From: Patescibacteria group bacterium
GTDB taxonomy: Bacteria > Patescibacteriota > Dojkabacteria > SC72
Length of the DNA: 13,400 nucleotides
Assembly: GCA_018818345.1 (NCBI GenBank)
Contig: JAHISI010000078.1
Span: 1 to 13,400, forward strand
Direction: 5' to 3'
A program made the position numbers and the translations under genes. The first letter of the stretch is position 1. Each line of letters starts with the position of its first letter. Positions 1 through 7,172 of the stretch are shown in pieces. Below the pieces are notes generated by a model. It was not told the DNA's origin, did not search any database, and worked only from the letters and a program-made list of their open reading frames with translations.

Positions 1-671
1 ATACCAAACGAAACGATTGTTTTGATTGGATTGTAAAAAAAGTAAAAGATTCAAAATTGAAAGAACAAGCCTTTGTCATATATCCACTCATTGAAGAATC
101 CGAGAAGACAACAGTTAAATCTGTTTTAAATGAATTTAATGCGCTACAAGAAAAATATCCAGATATGAAAATTGCATTTATGCATGGGAAATTAAAACCA
201 AAAGACAAAGAGCAAATATTAAATGATTTTAGAGATAAAAAATACCACCTATTAATCTCCACCACCGTTATAGAAGTTGGTATAGATATCCCCGATGTCA
301 CCATGATGGTCATAGAAAATGCTGAGAGATTTGGATTAGCACAATTACACCAATTAAGAGGAAGAATTGGTCGAAATGATATGCAATCCTACTGCTATGT
401 AATACCAGGCCAGGAAACTACAGAAGATCCCGATGTTAAAGAAAGATTACAGTACTTTGCATCCCATCCTTCTGGGTTTGAAGTTGCAGATTACGATTTA
501 CAAAGAAGAGGGCCAGGAGAGGTATATGGTACTAAACAATCGGGTATTCCAAACTTCAAAGTAGCCTCTATACATGATTTAGATACATTAAAGAAAGCTA
601 GAAAGGTTGCAAGAGAGCTGATTATGACAGATAATAGCACTGACAATATTTTAGAGAATCTTTTTAGATGA
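1..671 (+). CDS. recG: ATP-dependent DNA helicase RecG, C-terminal part (5' truncated)
   Basis: RecG is a superfamily 2 helicase that remodels stalled replication forks and branch-migrates Holliday junctions. Only the last 222 codons are present; the reading frame is open from base 3, so the gene begins before the window, and the TTG at 57 is internal. Visible elements of the second helicase domain are the MHGKL segment (about 181-195), STTVIEVGIDIP (motif V, from 258), the ENAERFGLAQLHQLRG stretch and QLRGRIGR (motif VI, 351-374). These are followed by the RecG-specific region GFEVADYDLQRRGPGE, then YGTKQSG (about 477-545). The combination of motif V/VI with the DLQRRGPGE-type block separates RecG from Mfd and PriA. 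The TGA stop overlaps the next gene's ATG in ATGA, suggesting translational coupling. The wedge and motor domain 1 lie outside the window. Confidence 0.97.
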   Translation, partial: TKRNDCFDWIVKKVKDSKLKEQAFVIYPLIEESEKTTVKSVLNEFNALQEKYPDMKIAFMHGKLKPKDKEQILNDFRDKKYHLLISTTVIEVGIDIPDVTMMVIENAERFGLAQLHQLRGRIGRNDMQSYCYVIPGQETTEDPDVKERLQYFASHPSGFEVADYDLQRRGPGEVYGTKQSGIPNFKVASIHDLDTLKKARKVARELIMTDNSTDNILENLFR

Positions 672-1126
672 AAATTCATGTTGTTTTAGACAATATAAGA
701 TCGGTGTTTAATGTGGGAAGTATATTTAGGACTTCTGATGGAGCAGGGAGTGTAGAAAAAATATATCTCTGCGGAATGACATCACCAATAGATAATCCTA
801 AACTAGATAAAACTGCATTAGGAGCTACCGAAATGGTACCCTCAGAGCATTACGATACTACTCAAGAAGCTTTAGATGAATTAAAAGCTAAAAATATTCC
901 AATATATTCCATAGAGCTTACGGATGATGCTGAGAATTTTCAAAAGGTAAAATATCCTGAAGAAGTCGCCATTATCTTTGGACACGAAAAAACTGGTGTG
1001 GATGAAGAGATATTAAAGGGGTGTGACAAGAAAATTTTCATACCTATGAGAGGTAAAAAAGAGTCTCTAAATGTAGCAAATTGTGCCAGTATAATTTTGT
1101 ATGAAATTACGAGAGAAAAGGCATAG
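668..1126 (+). CDS. SpoU/TrmH-family RNA 2'-O-methyltransferase
   Basis: A 152-residue SPOUT-class enzyme predicted to methylate a ribose 2'-OH in tRNA or rRNA using S-adenosylmethionine. All three SpoU motifs are readable: motif 1 NIRSVFNVGSIFRTSDGAG (residues about 9-27, with the catalytic-type Asn and Arg), motif 2 IIFGHEKTGV (about 102-111), and motif 3 IPMRGKKESLNVANCASI (about 125-142), which forms the trefoil-knot cofactor site. It consists of the catalytic domain only; the N-terminal L30e-like substrate domain of RlmB/TrmH-type enzymes is absent. The size is close to TrmL, but the N-terminus NIRSVFNVGSIFRTSDG is of the general SpoU type rather than the TrmL type, so the target nucleotide cannot be assigned. 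The ATG overlaps the recG stop (ATGA), so it is probably the downstream member of a recG operon. Confidence 0.92.
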   Translation: MKIHVVLDNIRSVFNVGSIFRTSDGAGSVEKIYLCGMTSPIDNPKLDKTALGATEMVPSEHYDTTQEALDELKAKNIPIYSIELTDDAENFQKVKYPEEVAIIFGHEKTGVDEEILKGCDKKIFIPMRGKKESLNVANCASIILYEITREKA

Positions 1127-1130
1127 TTTC

Positions 1131-1147
1131 TGGTAATATATATACTA
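1131..1147 (+). promoter_or_regulatory. Candidate extended -10 promoter directly before the giant surface-protein gene
   Basis: TGG followed by TAATAT (1131-1139) fits an extended -10 element (TGn plus hexamer), ending 8 nt before the ATG at 1148. A second hexamer, TATACT, lies at 1141-1146. No Shine-Dalgarno sequence and no clear -35 box is present. If the first hexamer is used, the transcript would start at or next to the ATG, giving a leaderless mRNA. The region is AT-rich, so a chance match is possible. Confidence 0.35.
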
Positions 1148-4100
1148 ATGAAACTGTCTAAGAAAACAATCATTATTGGAATTTCAACGCTCGCTGTAGC
1201 TGGTGCAAGCCTTGCTTTCTATTTCATTAGCAAAGACAATGCCGATGTTTTGGGCTGGATGAGTAGTAGTTGGCTATATAGAAAAGCTATTTCTGTTGCC
1301 AATGGTGGATCAGAACTGATAAATGAAGAGGTCCTAATAACAATGGATACGGCAACCTTGATTAGTGCAGGTAAGATGCAAAATGACTGTGATGATTTAA
1401 GATTTACAGATAGTGATGAATCTACGGCGCTTGCTTACTGGGTAGAAGGAGGATGCAATACTTCAAGTACGCAGATATGGGCTAGAATTCCCTCCTTAAC
1501 AGCAGGAGGAAAAACAATTTATGTCTACTACGGCAATACCACTGCAGCGAACTCAGAAGAATCATGGTCTGGAGAGTTTATGCTTCTCAATACTACATCT
1601 TGTCCATCAGGTTGGACTCGTGAGACTGGCTATGATGACAAATATGCCTATGGTGCCTCCTCTTTTGGAGCAAGTGGCGGCGCAACTACACACAACAATG
1701 GTACCCCTAGTTGTACAACCGGAGGTCCAAGTTCAACCGCTATGACACAAAGTGATTCCGGGGGAGCAACTGCGTCACCTACACATACACATACAAGTGC
1801 AATGGTTAGTGTAGATGATATTACCAATGCGCCACCATTCTTAGATATGGTTTACTGTGTAAACCCAGATCTAAATATTGATTCGGGAATGGTTGCCATG
1901 TTCACAAGTACACCTTCTGGATGGACAAGATTCTCAGCTTTAGACAGCAAATTTGCAAAAGGGGCTTCTTCATATGGTGGAACAGGAGGAGCTACTACTC
2001 ACACTCATACAACAACTGGCGGATATACCACAGGGAGTTCTGGAACAAGAAACGACTCTCCAGGAGGAGGAAACGGTGCAGGCAACCACACACACACAAC
2101 TGCAAATGGTGTTACTGGTTCGGGCAATTCTATTCCTCCGTACTTGGATATGGTATATGCTACCAAAGACAGTGCTGGATCAGCTACATCTGGATTAATT
2201 AGTATGACTACAGACACTCCACCTATGGGATGGTCCAGATATACAGCATTAGACGGTCTATTCCCACGTGGTGCTGCTACACAGGGAGGAACAGGAGGAG
2301 TGGCTACACACACTCACTCAGTAACAATTGTTACCAATGCTGGGGGTGGATACGACAGTACTGGCGATAGAGCACTCTCAGCCGCTGGCTCAATGCACAC
2401 ACACTCTTGTTCTACAACAACCGCTTCTGCTTCAAATGTTCCAGCATATATCGAGACTCTTTTCTATCAAAGGAAAGATACAGAGATTGCGTCACTAGGA
2501 ACCGAAGAAGTTGGAAACATAGCTCCAAATGCCCCAACCTTACTTCTTACAGAAGGTCTTACGGATCCACTAAAAATCTCAGATGTAACTCCCGAGTTAA
2601 GTGCTGTATTTACTGACCCTGATTCTGCTGACACTGGTAAATACTACCAAATCCAAGTCAACACTTCTTCAGACTTTACAGGCACAGTTATGTGGGATAC
2701 CACACAAACAATCTTAAGTCCCGAGCTCTCTAATGGTAGCAGGATGCCCGATGTTTCCTACGCTGGAACTGATCTAAGTACTTCCGTTATCTACTACTGG
2801 AGAATAAAATTCTGGGATAATGCAGTAACTGGTAGCCAAGCCAGCCCCTGGTCAGCAACTGCACAATTTGCAATAGGGGTAGATTCCTGGGGAAATTTGA
2901 ATTATCTCTACAGAAAACCCATGAATGTTAGTAATTCTCAAGGAACAACCCTTACAGATGAAGATATTTTGGTTCAACTAGATACCGCAACTTTAATCTC
3001 AGAAGAAAAGCTACAGATAGATTGTGACGATCTAAGGTTCTATGACAGCGATGACGCAACCCCACTGGATTACTGGATAGAAGGGGGATGTAATACTTCC
3101 TCCACTCAAATATGGGTGAGAATTCCATCTTTACCTAGTGGTGGAAAGACCATATTTGTATATTATGACAATCCAACAGATACAAGTGCCTCTCTGACAT
3201 GGGGTGGAGACATTACTTTGCTCGCAGATGCATCCTGCCCATCAGGATGGACACTGAATTCTGCGTTACAAAATCGACTTCCATATGGCTCAAGCACCTA
3301 TGGCACAACTGGAGGAAGTAATACTCATGATCATGGAACAATCATTGGGAGCGCATCTTCTGTATCAGGCGAAACTGTTTCCGCAGGTGCAGGATCAGAT
3401 TATGCAGTAAAACCTACACATACACATGAAGGTTTTAGTGCAGTTATAGAATCCGCTTCTTTGTTACCTCCATATTTAACCATGCTCTATTGTAGTAGCA
3501 CAGATTTTACTATTCCTACCGCGTTAATTTCAATATTTGATGATACTGCTCCTACTGGATGGACAAGATTTTCGGCATTAGATGATAAATACCCAGAAGG
3601 CTCAAGTTCATACGGAGCCACAGGTGGAAGTAATACTCATACCCATACAGCTACAAATGGAAGTAGTACTGATGTTGTAGGTGTGGGAGATAAGCTAGGT
3701 GTACAACTGCAACTCCCTAGTGCCAGTACAGATGGAGCACTGACTGTGTCCGCAAGTACCACTGTCAACATTAACACAACAAATACTATTTCCGGAAGAA
3801 GCTGTTCTCAAGGTGGTGATGCAGTAAACTATTCTGTAATTGGCCTTTCCTCAAGCAGTGCAACTATATCAACAACATTAGCAGCTGGTTGTCTCGCCGC
3901 TGGAGATGAAGTTCTGTTAATTAATCTTCAAGGAACTTCTTCTTACAATACAAATGTCGGTAATTATGAAACGTTAAAAGTTTCGAGTGCTTCAGGAACC
4001 ACAGTTACCTTTACTACTAACAAAACAAAATATTACGGGAATGGGGCTAGTGATGATACTAACTTAGGAACAGCCACAACCAATCAAAGAGTCATGCTAC

Positions 4101-6250
4101 AAAGAGTTCCTCAATATTCTAATGTAACCATTGGTACTAGTGGTGTCTTAACTGCAAATGGATGGGATGGAACCAAGGGAGGAGTTTTGTACTTTAATGC
4201 TAGTGGAACAGTTACAAACAGTGGATCAATTAATATGGATTACAAAGGATACAGGGGAGGACCAAGAACCACAGGCGCCTCTGCTGGTAAGGGAGGAGAG
4301 GCATTTTGTGCTAATCCTGGTGGTGGTGGACAAGGGGCTATCAATGGAGTTTGTGGTGGTGGTGCTGGTGGTGGTATCGCAAATGGAACTGCAGGGTTAG
4401 GCTCTGCAACTGGAGGTGCCGGTGGAGCAGGTGGTCTAGGAGGTGGGGATCCATATGCACTTGGTGGTGGTGGAGCGGGTGGTGGATATGGAACTGCAGG
4501 AGGAGCTGGAAATGGTTCATACGGAGGTACCGGCGGTGGAGATAATGTCAGTGGGAATGGTGGTGCCTGGAGTGGAAGTCAAGGAAGAGGGGCAGGAGGA
4601 GGTGGCGGTGGGTACTTTGGCTCAAGTTCACTGGATCAATTATACTTAGGCTCTGCTGGCGCAAGCGGTGGTGCAACGTGGGGTAGTAATTATGGCGGTA
4701 TAGGAGGAAATAGTGGAGGAATAATATATATCACAGCTGGGACACTTACAAATGGAGGCACAGGGATATTGGCAAGAGGACAAGCCGGTGGGAATGGTAC
4801 TGGAAGCGGTAACTATATTACGGGTGCTGGTGGTGGTGGTTCTGGTGGTTCAATAAGAATAGATTCCACAACCGCAACCATTGGTACCAGTTTAATTAAT
4901 GCAACAGGAGGAGCAGGGGGTACAAACGGATATGCCGGAGGGGCTGGTGGTTCAGGTAGAATAGCAATTTCATATACATCTTCCATATCTGGAACTAGTA
5001 CTCCAACCTATGCAGATATCAGCTCATCTGTTCTCTCGGTAGCCTCTGAAATTCATACTCATACGCTATCCTCCGCTACTGTCGGTTCAGCAGATAACAC
5101 ACCACCATATTTGAATGTAATCTTTGCTAAAAATGATGCTTCAAAATACGTAACCTCAGCAAATATTCTAATCTCTAGTGAACTTCCACCACTCGGATGG
5201 AATCGTTTAACCGATTTTGACAGTAAATTTATAAAGGGCAATACCACTTATGGAGCCTCAGGTGGAACAGCTACACATACACATTCGGTTTCTATGAGTT
5301 CAGGTGCAGCTTCTCCAGCGATAGCAGTACTGGGCACTGGCGTCGATTTCGCAGGACCATCACATACACATTCTGAAACAACGGATACACCTGTATATTC
5401 CAACTTACCCGCATATCTCACAGTCCTATACATTCAAAGAAAGACTTCAGAGAATATAAACATAGGTGATGAAACACTTCAGAATCTTGAACCAGATGCT
5501 CCAACAAGTCTAAAAATTCAAAACCTTACAAACCCACTCAAAGTGACTACATTTACCCCATATTTTACTGCCATATATACAGATATAAATACTGCTGATA
5601 CAGCGAATTACTATCAAATAAATGTAAATACTGCTTCAGACTTTTCCGGCACTATTATGTGGGATTCTGGAAAAACCGCTTTTGATACCCCAATTGAAAA
5701 TACCATGCGTTCTTCAAACATTGACTATAATGGAGATACACTCGTAGAAGGAGAGAAGTATTATTGGCGTATCAAATTCTGGGATCAAAATTCATACCAA
5801 AATGAAAGTCCTTGGTCAACAACCGCAGAATTTACTATTCAAGGAATTCCCGACGCCCCAACATCTTTACAAACAAATGGTGCTGTAGATCCATTAAGCT
5901 TGACTACGGTGCCACCAGCATTTAGAGCCATCTACTCAGATCCAAACCATGACAATGCCTCCGCATATCAGATTCAGGTTAATTCCAATGCTTTCTTTAC
6001 TGGGACAGTACTTTGGGATTCTGCCAAAACATCCACTAGTATTACAAATGGAAATCGTTCGCCAGAATATTGGTATGATGGTACAGACATGTCCAACTCC
6101 CACAATACCTACTACTGGCATATTCGATTCTGGGATTCGGATAATTCCGTAAGTGAATGGTCCGCAACCGCAGAATTCACAGATACCTACTCATTCTCGC
6201 CATCAACATATTATGAAGGATTGAAGCTAAATGGCCTAAAACTCGATTAA
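1148..6250 (+). CDS. Giant secreted/surface protein: duplicated DUF2341, HxH collar-like repeats and Ig-like domains, with a Gly-rich insertion
   Basis: A 1700-residue exported protein with no recognised enzymatic domain; a cell-surface or attachment role is inferred. Residues 1-7 are Lys-rich, followed by a hydrophobic stretch (8-27), so it carries a signal peptide or N-terminal anchor. Domain order: DUF2341 (42-137); three short repeats (144-238, 248-340, 348-443), each with an (S/M)GW core, a G-rich turn, two HxH motifs and a PP(Y/F)LDMVY-like end; an Ig/FN3-like domain (459-577); a second DUF2341 (581-685); three more repeats (689-784; 792-849 plus 1296-1329; 1338-1432); and two Ig/FN3-like domains (1448-1566, 1567-1679). 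The fifth repeat is interrupted by a Gly-rich domain (850-1295). There is no LPXTG and no C-terminal membrane helix; the C-terminus is GLKLNGLKLD. Both DUF2341 copies keep a Cys pair (DCDD and GGCNTSSTQ), a plausible disulfide outside the cell. The short repeats resemble phage tail-collar/microcystin-dependent-protein domains, but this is a motif-level impression. The ATG at 1148 gives the signal sequence directly. Confidence 0.92.
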   Translation: MKLSKKTIIIGISTLAVAGASLAFYFISKDNADVLGWMSSSWLYRKAISVANGGSELINEEVLITMDTATLISAGKMQNDCDDLRFTDSDESTALAYWVEGGCNTSSTQIWARIPSLTAGGKTIYVYYGNTTAANSEESWSGEFMLLNTTSCPSGWTRETGYDDKYAYGASSFGASGGATTHNNGTPSCTTGGPSSTAMTQSDSGGATASPTHTHTSAMVSVDDITNAPPFLDMVYCVNPDLNIDSGMVAMFTSTPSGWTRFSALDSKFAKGASSYGGTGGATTHTHTTTGGYTTGSSGTRNDSPGGGNGAGNHTHTTANGVTGSGNSIPPYLDMVYATKDSAGSATSGLISMTTDTPPMGWSRYTALDGLFPRGAATQGGTGGVATHTHSVTIVTNAGGGYDSTGDRALSAAGSMHTHSCSTTTASASNVPAYIETLFYQRKDTEIASLGTEEVGNIAPNAPTLLLTEGLTDPLKISDVTPELSAVFTDPDSADTGKYYQIQVNTSSDFTGTVMWDTTQTILSPELSNGSRMPDVSYAGTDLSTSVIYYWRIKFWDNAVTGSQASPWSATAQFAIGVDSWGNLNYLYRKPMNVSNSQGTTLTDEDILVQLDTATLISEEKLQIDCDDLRFYDSDDATPLDYWIEGGCNTSSTQIWVRIPSLPSGGKTIFVYYDNPTDTSASLTWGGDITLLADASCPSGWTLNSALQNRLPYGSSTYGTTGGSNTHDHGTIIGSASSVSGETVSAGAGSDYAVKPTHTHEGFSAVIESASLLPPYLTMLYCSSTDFTIPTALISIFDDTAPTGWTRFSALDDKYPEGSSSYGATGGSNTHTHTATNGSSTDVVGVGDKLGVQLQLPSASTDGALTVSASTTVNINTTNTISGRSCSQGGDAVNYSVIGLSSSSATISTTLAAGCLAAGDEVLLINLQGTSSYNTNVGNYETLKVSSASGTTVTFTTNKTKYYGNGASDDTNLGTATTNQRVMLQRVPQYSNVTIGTSGVLTANGWDGTKGGVLYFNASGTVTNSGSINMDYKGYRGGPRTTGASAGKGGEAFCANPGGGGQGAINGVCGGGAGGGIANGTAGLGSATGGAGGAGGLGGGDPYALGGGGAGGGYGTAGGAGNGSYGGTGGGDNVSGNGGAWSGSQGRGAGGGGGGYFGSSSLDQLYLGSAGASGGATWGSNYGGIGGNSGGIIYITAGTLTNGGTGILARGQAGGNGTGSGNYITGAGGGGSGGSIRIDSTTATIGTSLINATGGAGGTNGYAGGAGGSGRIAISYTSSISGTSTPTYADISSSVLSVASEIHTHTLSSATVGSADNTPPYLNVIFAKNDASKYVTSANILISSELPPLGWNRLTDFDSKFIKGNTTYGASGGTATHTHSVSMSSGAASPAIAVLGTGVDFAGPSHTHSETTDTPVYSNLPAYLTVLYIQRKTSENINIGDETLQNLEPDAPTSLKIQNLTNPLKVTTFTPYFTAIYTDINTADTANYYQINVNTASDFSGTIMWDSGKTAFDTPIENTMRSSNIDYNGDTLVEGEKYYWRIKFWDQNSYQNESPWSTTAEFTIQGIPDAPTSLQTNGAVDPLSLTTVPPAFRAIYSDPNHDNASAYQIQVNSNAFFTGTVLWDSAKTSTSITNGNRSPEYWYDGTDMSNSHNTYYWHIRFWDSDNSVSEWSATAEFTDTYSFSPSTYYEGLKLNGLKLD
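1271..2878 (+). repeat. Module copy 1: DUF2341, three HxH repeats, Ig-like domain
   Basis: First copy of the large internal duplication in the surface protein, residues 42-577. Units: DUF2341 (1271-1558), HxH repeats A1 (1577-1861), A2 (1889-2167) and A3 (2189-2476), and Ig/FN3-like domain 1 (2522-2878). Landmarks are YVYYGN, CPSGWT, TPSGWTRFSALDSKFAKG, repeated THTHT, PPYLDMVYATK and YYWRIKFWD. A1 carries a Cys at each end (C152, C237) that A2 and A3 lack. The first HxH site of A1 has decayed to THNNG. Confidence 0.88.
2888..5845 (+). repeat. Module copy 2: DUF2341, three HxH repeats (one split by an insertion), Ig-like domain
   Basis: Second copy of the module, residues 581-1566. Units: DUF2341 (2888-3202), repeat B1 (3212-3499), B2 in two pieces (3521-3694 and 5033-5134), B3 (5159-5443), and Ig/FN3-like domain 2 (5489-5845). 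Each unit is most like its positional partner in copy 1. B1 shares the terminal Cys pair of A1 (C697, C782). B2 shares GWTRFSALD with A2. B3 shares the QRK end and the linker into the Ig domain with A3. This supports duplication of the whole module rather than separate repeat expansions. A further Ig-like domain follows at 5846-6184. Confidence 0.85.
3695..5032 (+). other. Gly-rich domain inserted inside the fifth HxH repeat
   Basis: Residues about 850-1295. An N-terminal beta-rich part contains TDGALTVSASTTVNINTT, LAAGDEVLLINLQG, GNYETLKVSSASG and RVPQYSNVTIGTSG, followed by GWDGTKGGVLYFNASGTV and GYRGG. A long Gly-dominated tract then runs from about 4250 to 4960 and ends in GGAGGSGRIAISY. 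I recognise this layout (a 'GDEVLIIQ..G', 'VPQYTNVTV', 'GTLTA..WDG' type start leading into a Gly-rich tract) as recurrent in large secreted proteins of environmental bacteria, but cannot name a family. At DNA level it contains runs of GGN triplets, for example 4353-4375, and looks more GC-rich than the flanking genes. Confidence 0.75.
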
Positions 6251-6256
6251 TTGTAG

Positions 6257-6269
6257 TATAATACACACC
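6257..6269 (+). promoter_or_regulatory. Perfect TATAAT -10 box seven bases before the rsmD start
   Basis: The hexamer TATAAT (6257-6262) is a consensus -10 box placed in the 19-nt gap between the surface-protein stop and the rsmD ATG at 6270, with 7 nt between the hexamer and the ATG. Transcription would normally begin 6-8 nt after the hexamer, that is at or beside the start codon, which predicts a leaderless mRNA. No -35 box at normal spacing and no Shine-Dalgarno sequence is visible. It is the best of several similar sites in the window. Confidence 0.6.
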
Positions 6270-7028
6270 ATGAGTTTAAAAATAGAATCATTCAAAAAAA
6301 TAAGGAAAGATAAAAAGAAGTGGAAAGTTGAAACTCCAGAAGAATTTGAGGAGCGAGAAGACACCTTTCTTAAAAAACGATTGCTTGGGAAAGAGCCTAC
6401 AATTAACACATTCGTACGAATCACTGGAGGTAAAGCTAAAAACTACCGAATAGATATCCCCAAAACAACAAGACCACTAACAGATAGAATGAAAGTTAGA
6501 ATATTCGATATCCTAAGAGAAGATGTAGTAAACAAAAAAATATTAGACCTCTATGCAGGTGCTGGATCATTTGCATTAGAAGCACTCTCAAGAGGAGCAA
6601 GTGAAGCAACAGTAGTAGATGCATCAAAAAATGCAGAGTTTGTATTGAAAAGAAATGTTGCATACACTGGTTTCTTACCACAAGTAGACATCATAAAAGC
6701 AAAGGCTGAAGAATATCTTTTTAAACAGATCAATGACGAAGAAAGACAATCATTCGATATCGTATTCATGGATCCTCCATACAAACTCTACAACACAAAG
6801 AATCTCTTCAAAATGGAAAGAGTTATAAATATGGCAGCACAAATGTTAAATGGCGTTAAAGACCCTCACACAAAAGAATTTAAAGGAACATTAATAGTTA
6901 AACATCCAAGAAGATATCCATTAGAAAAATTAACACTAGTTGGAATTAAGAAATTAGAAACTCTTGAAATTGGATTAAACTCCATAACCTTCTTCATAGT
7001 AGATAATACATTGCAAAAAGAGGGGTAA
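6270..7028 (+). CDS. rsmD: RsmD-like 16S rRNA (guanine-N2) methyltransferase
   Basis: A predicted SAM-dependent methyltransferase for the exocyclic N2 of a 16S rRNA guanine (G966 in E. coli), acting on assembling 30S subunits. Family marks: RITGGKAKNYRIDIP (residues 50-64), TRPLTDRMKVRIFDIL (67-82), cofactor motif I ILDLYAGAGSFALEALSRGA (91-110), VVDASK (115-120), catalytic DPPY (168-171) and a C-terminal FFIVD strand. At 252 residues it is longer than the usual 180-200. The excess is a charged 49-residue N-terminal extension rich in Lys and Glu, probably helical, possibly an RNA-binding tail. The start is supported by the TATAAT box 7 nt upstream and by the lack of room further upstream. No terminator separates it from the surface-protein gene. 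The exact nucleotide target is inferred from the family. Confidence 0.92.
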   Translation: MSLKIESFKKIRKDKKKWKVETPEEFEEREDTFLKKRLLGKEPTINTFVRITGGKAKNYRIDIPKTTRPLTDRMKVRIFDILREDVVNKKILDLYAGAGSFALEALSRGASEATVVDASKNAEFVLKRNVAYTGFLPQVDIIKAKAEEYLFKQINDEERQSFDIVFMDPPYKLYNTKNLFKMERVINMAAQMLNGVKDPHTKEFKGTLIVKHPRRYPLEKLTLVGIKKLETLEIGLNSITFFIVDNTLQKEG

Positions 7029-7033
7029 GAATA

Positions 7034-7114
7034 TAGAATAACAATATGTACAAAATATACGGAATCAATAAAAACATCCTCTGCCGAATCGTTTATACCA
7101 CACGAACCTTTTAA
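7034..7114 (+). other. Possible 22-codon leader ORF with a -10-like box, upstream of thrS
   Basis: In the 144-nt spacer before thrS, an ATG at 7046 opens a 22-codon frame (MYKIYGINKNILCRIVYTTRTF) ending with TAA at 7112-7114. TAGAAT (7034-7039) precedes it by 6 nt, echoing the -10/ATG spacing before rsmD. Three of the last five residues are Thr, which would suit a threonine-sensing leader peptide for thrS. However, no terminator or clear alternative hairpins follow, and such a short ORF can arise by chance in AT-rich DNA. The rest of the spacer holds no T-box motif, tRNA or other recognisable element. Confidence 0.2.
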
Positions 7115-7157
7115 AATGTTGCTTGTACTTTTCCCCTAAAAGAAAAATCCTTTAAAT

Positions 7158-7172
7158 TAAGATATACTAAAT
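7158..7172 (+). promoter_or_regulatory. Candidate -10 region immediately before thrS
   Basis: TATACT (7163-7168) ends 4 nt before the ATG at 7173 and 10 nt before a second in-frame ATG at 7179; an alternative TAAGAT lies at 7158-7163. There is no Shine-Dalgarno sequence. As at rsmD, this points to a very short or absent 5' leader. The exact hexamer and which of the two ATGs is used cannot be decided from sequence alone. Confidence 0.35.

Noticed and set aside
2005..2313. Antisense frame of 102 residues within the surface-protein gene
   Set aside because: It is a shadow of a low-complexity, repeat-rich coding region, with no recognisable domain and no start signals.
4158..4649. Alternative + strand frames in the Gly-rich region (Trp/Val-rich and Arg/Trp-rich products)
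   Set aside because: They are out-of-frame readings of GGN triplets; composition is an artefact of the repeats.
1577..5443. Prophage tail-fibre gene
   Set aside because: The HxH repeats look collar-like, but no phage structural, packaging or integrase genes are nearby, and the protein has a signal sequence, DUF2341 and Ig-like domains, so a cellular surface protein fits better.
7029..7172. T-box riboswitch or tRNA before thrS
   Set aside because: No T-box consensus, no terminator hairpin and no tRNA-like T-arm in either strand; the spacer is also too short for a T-box leader.
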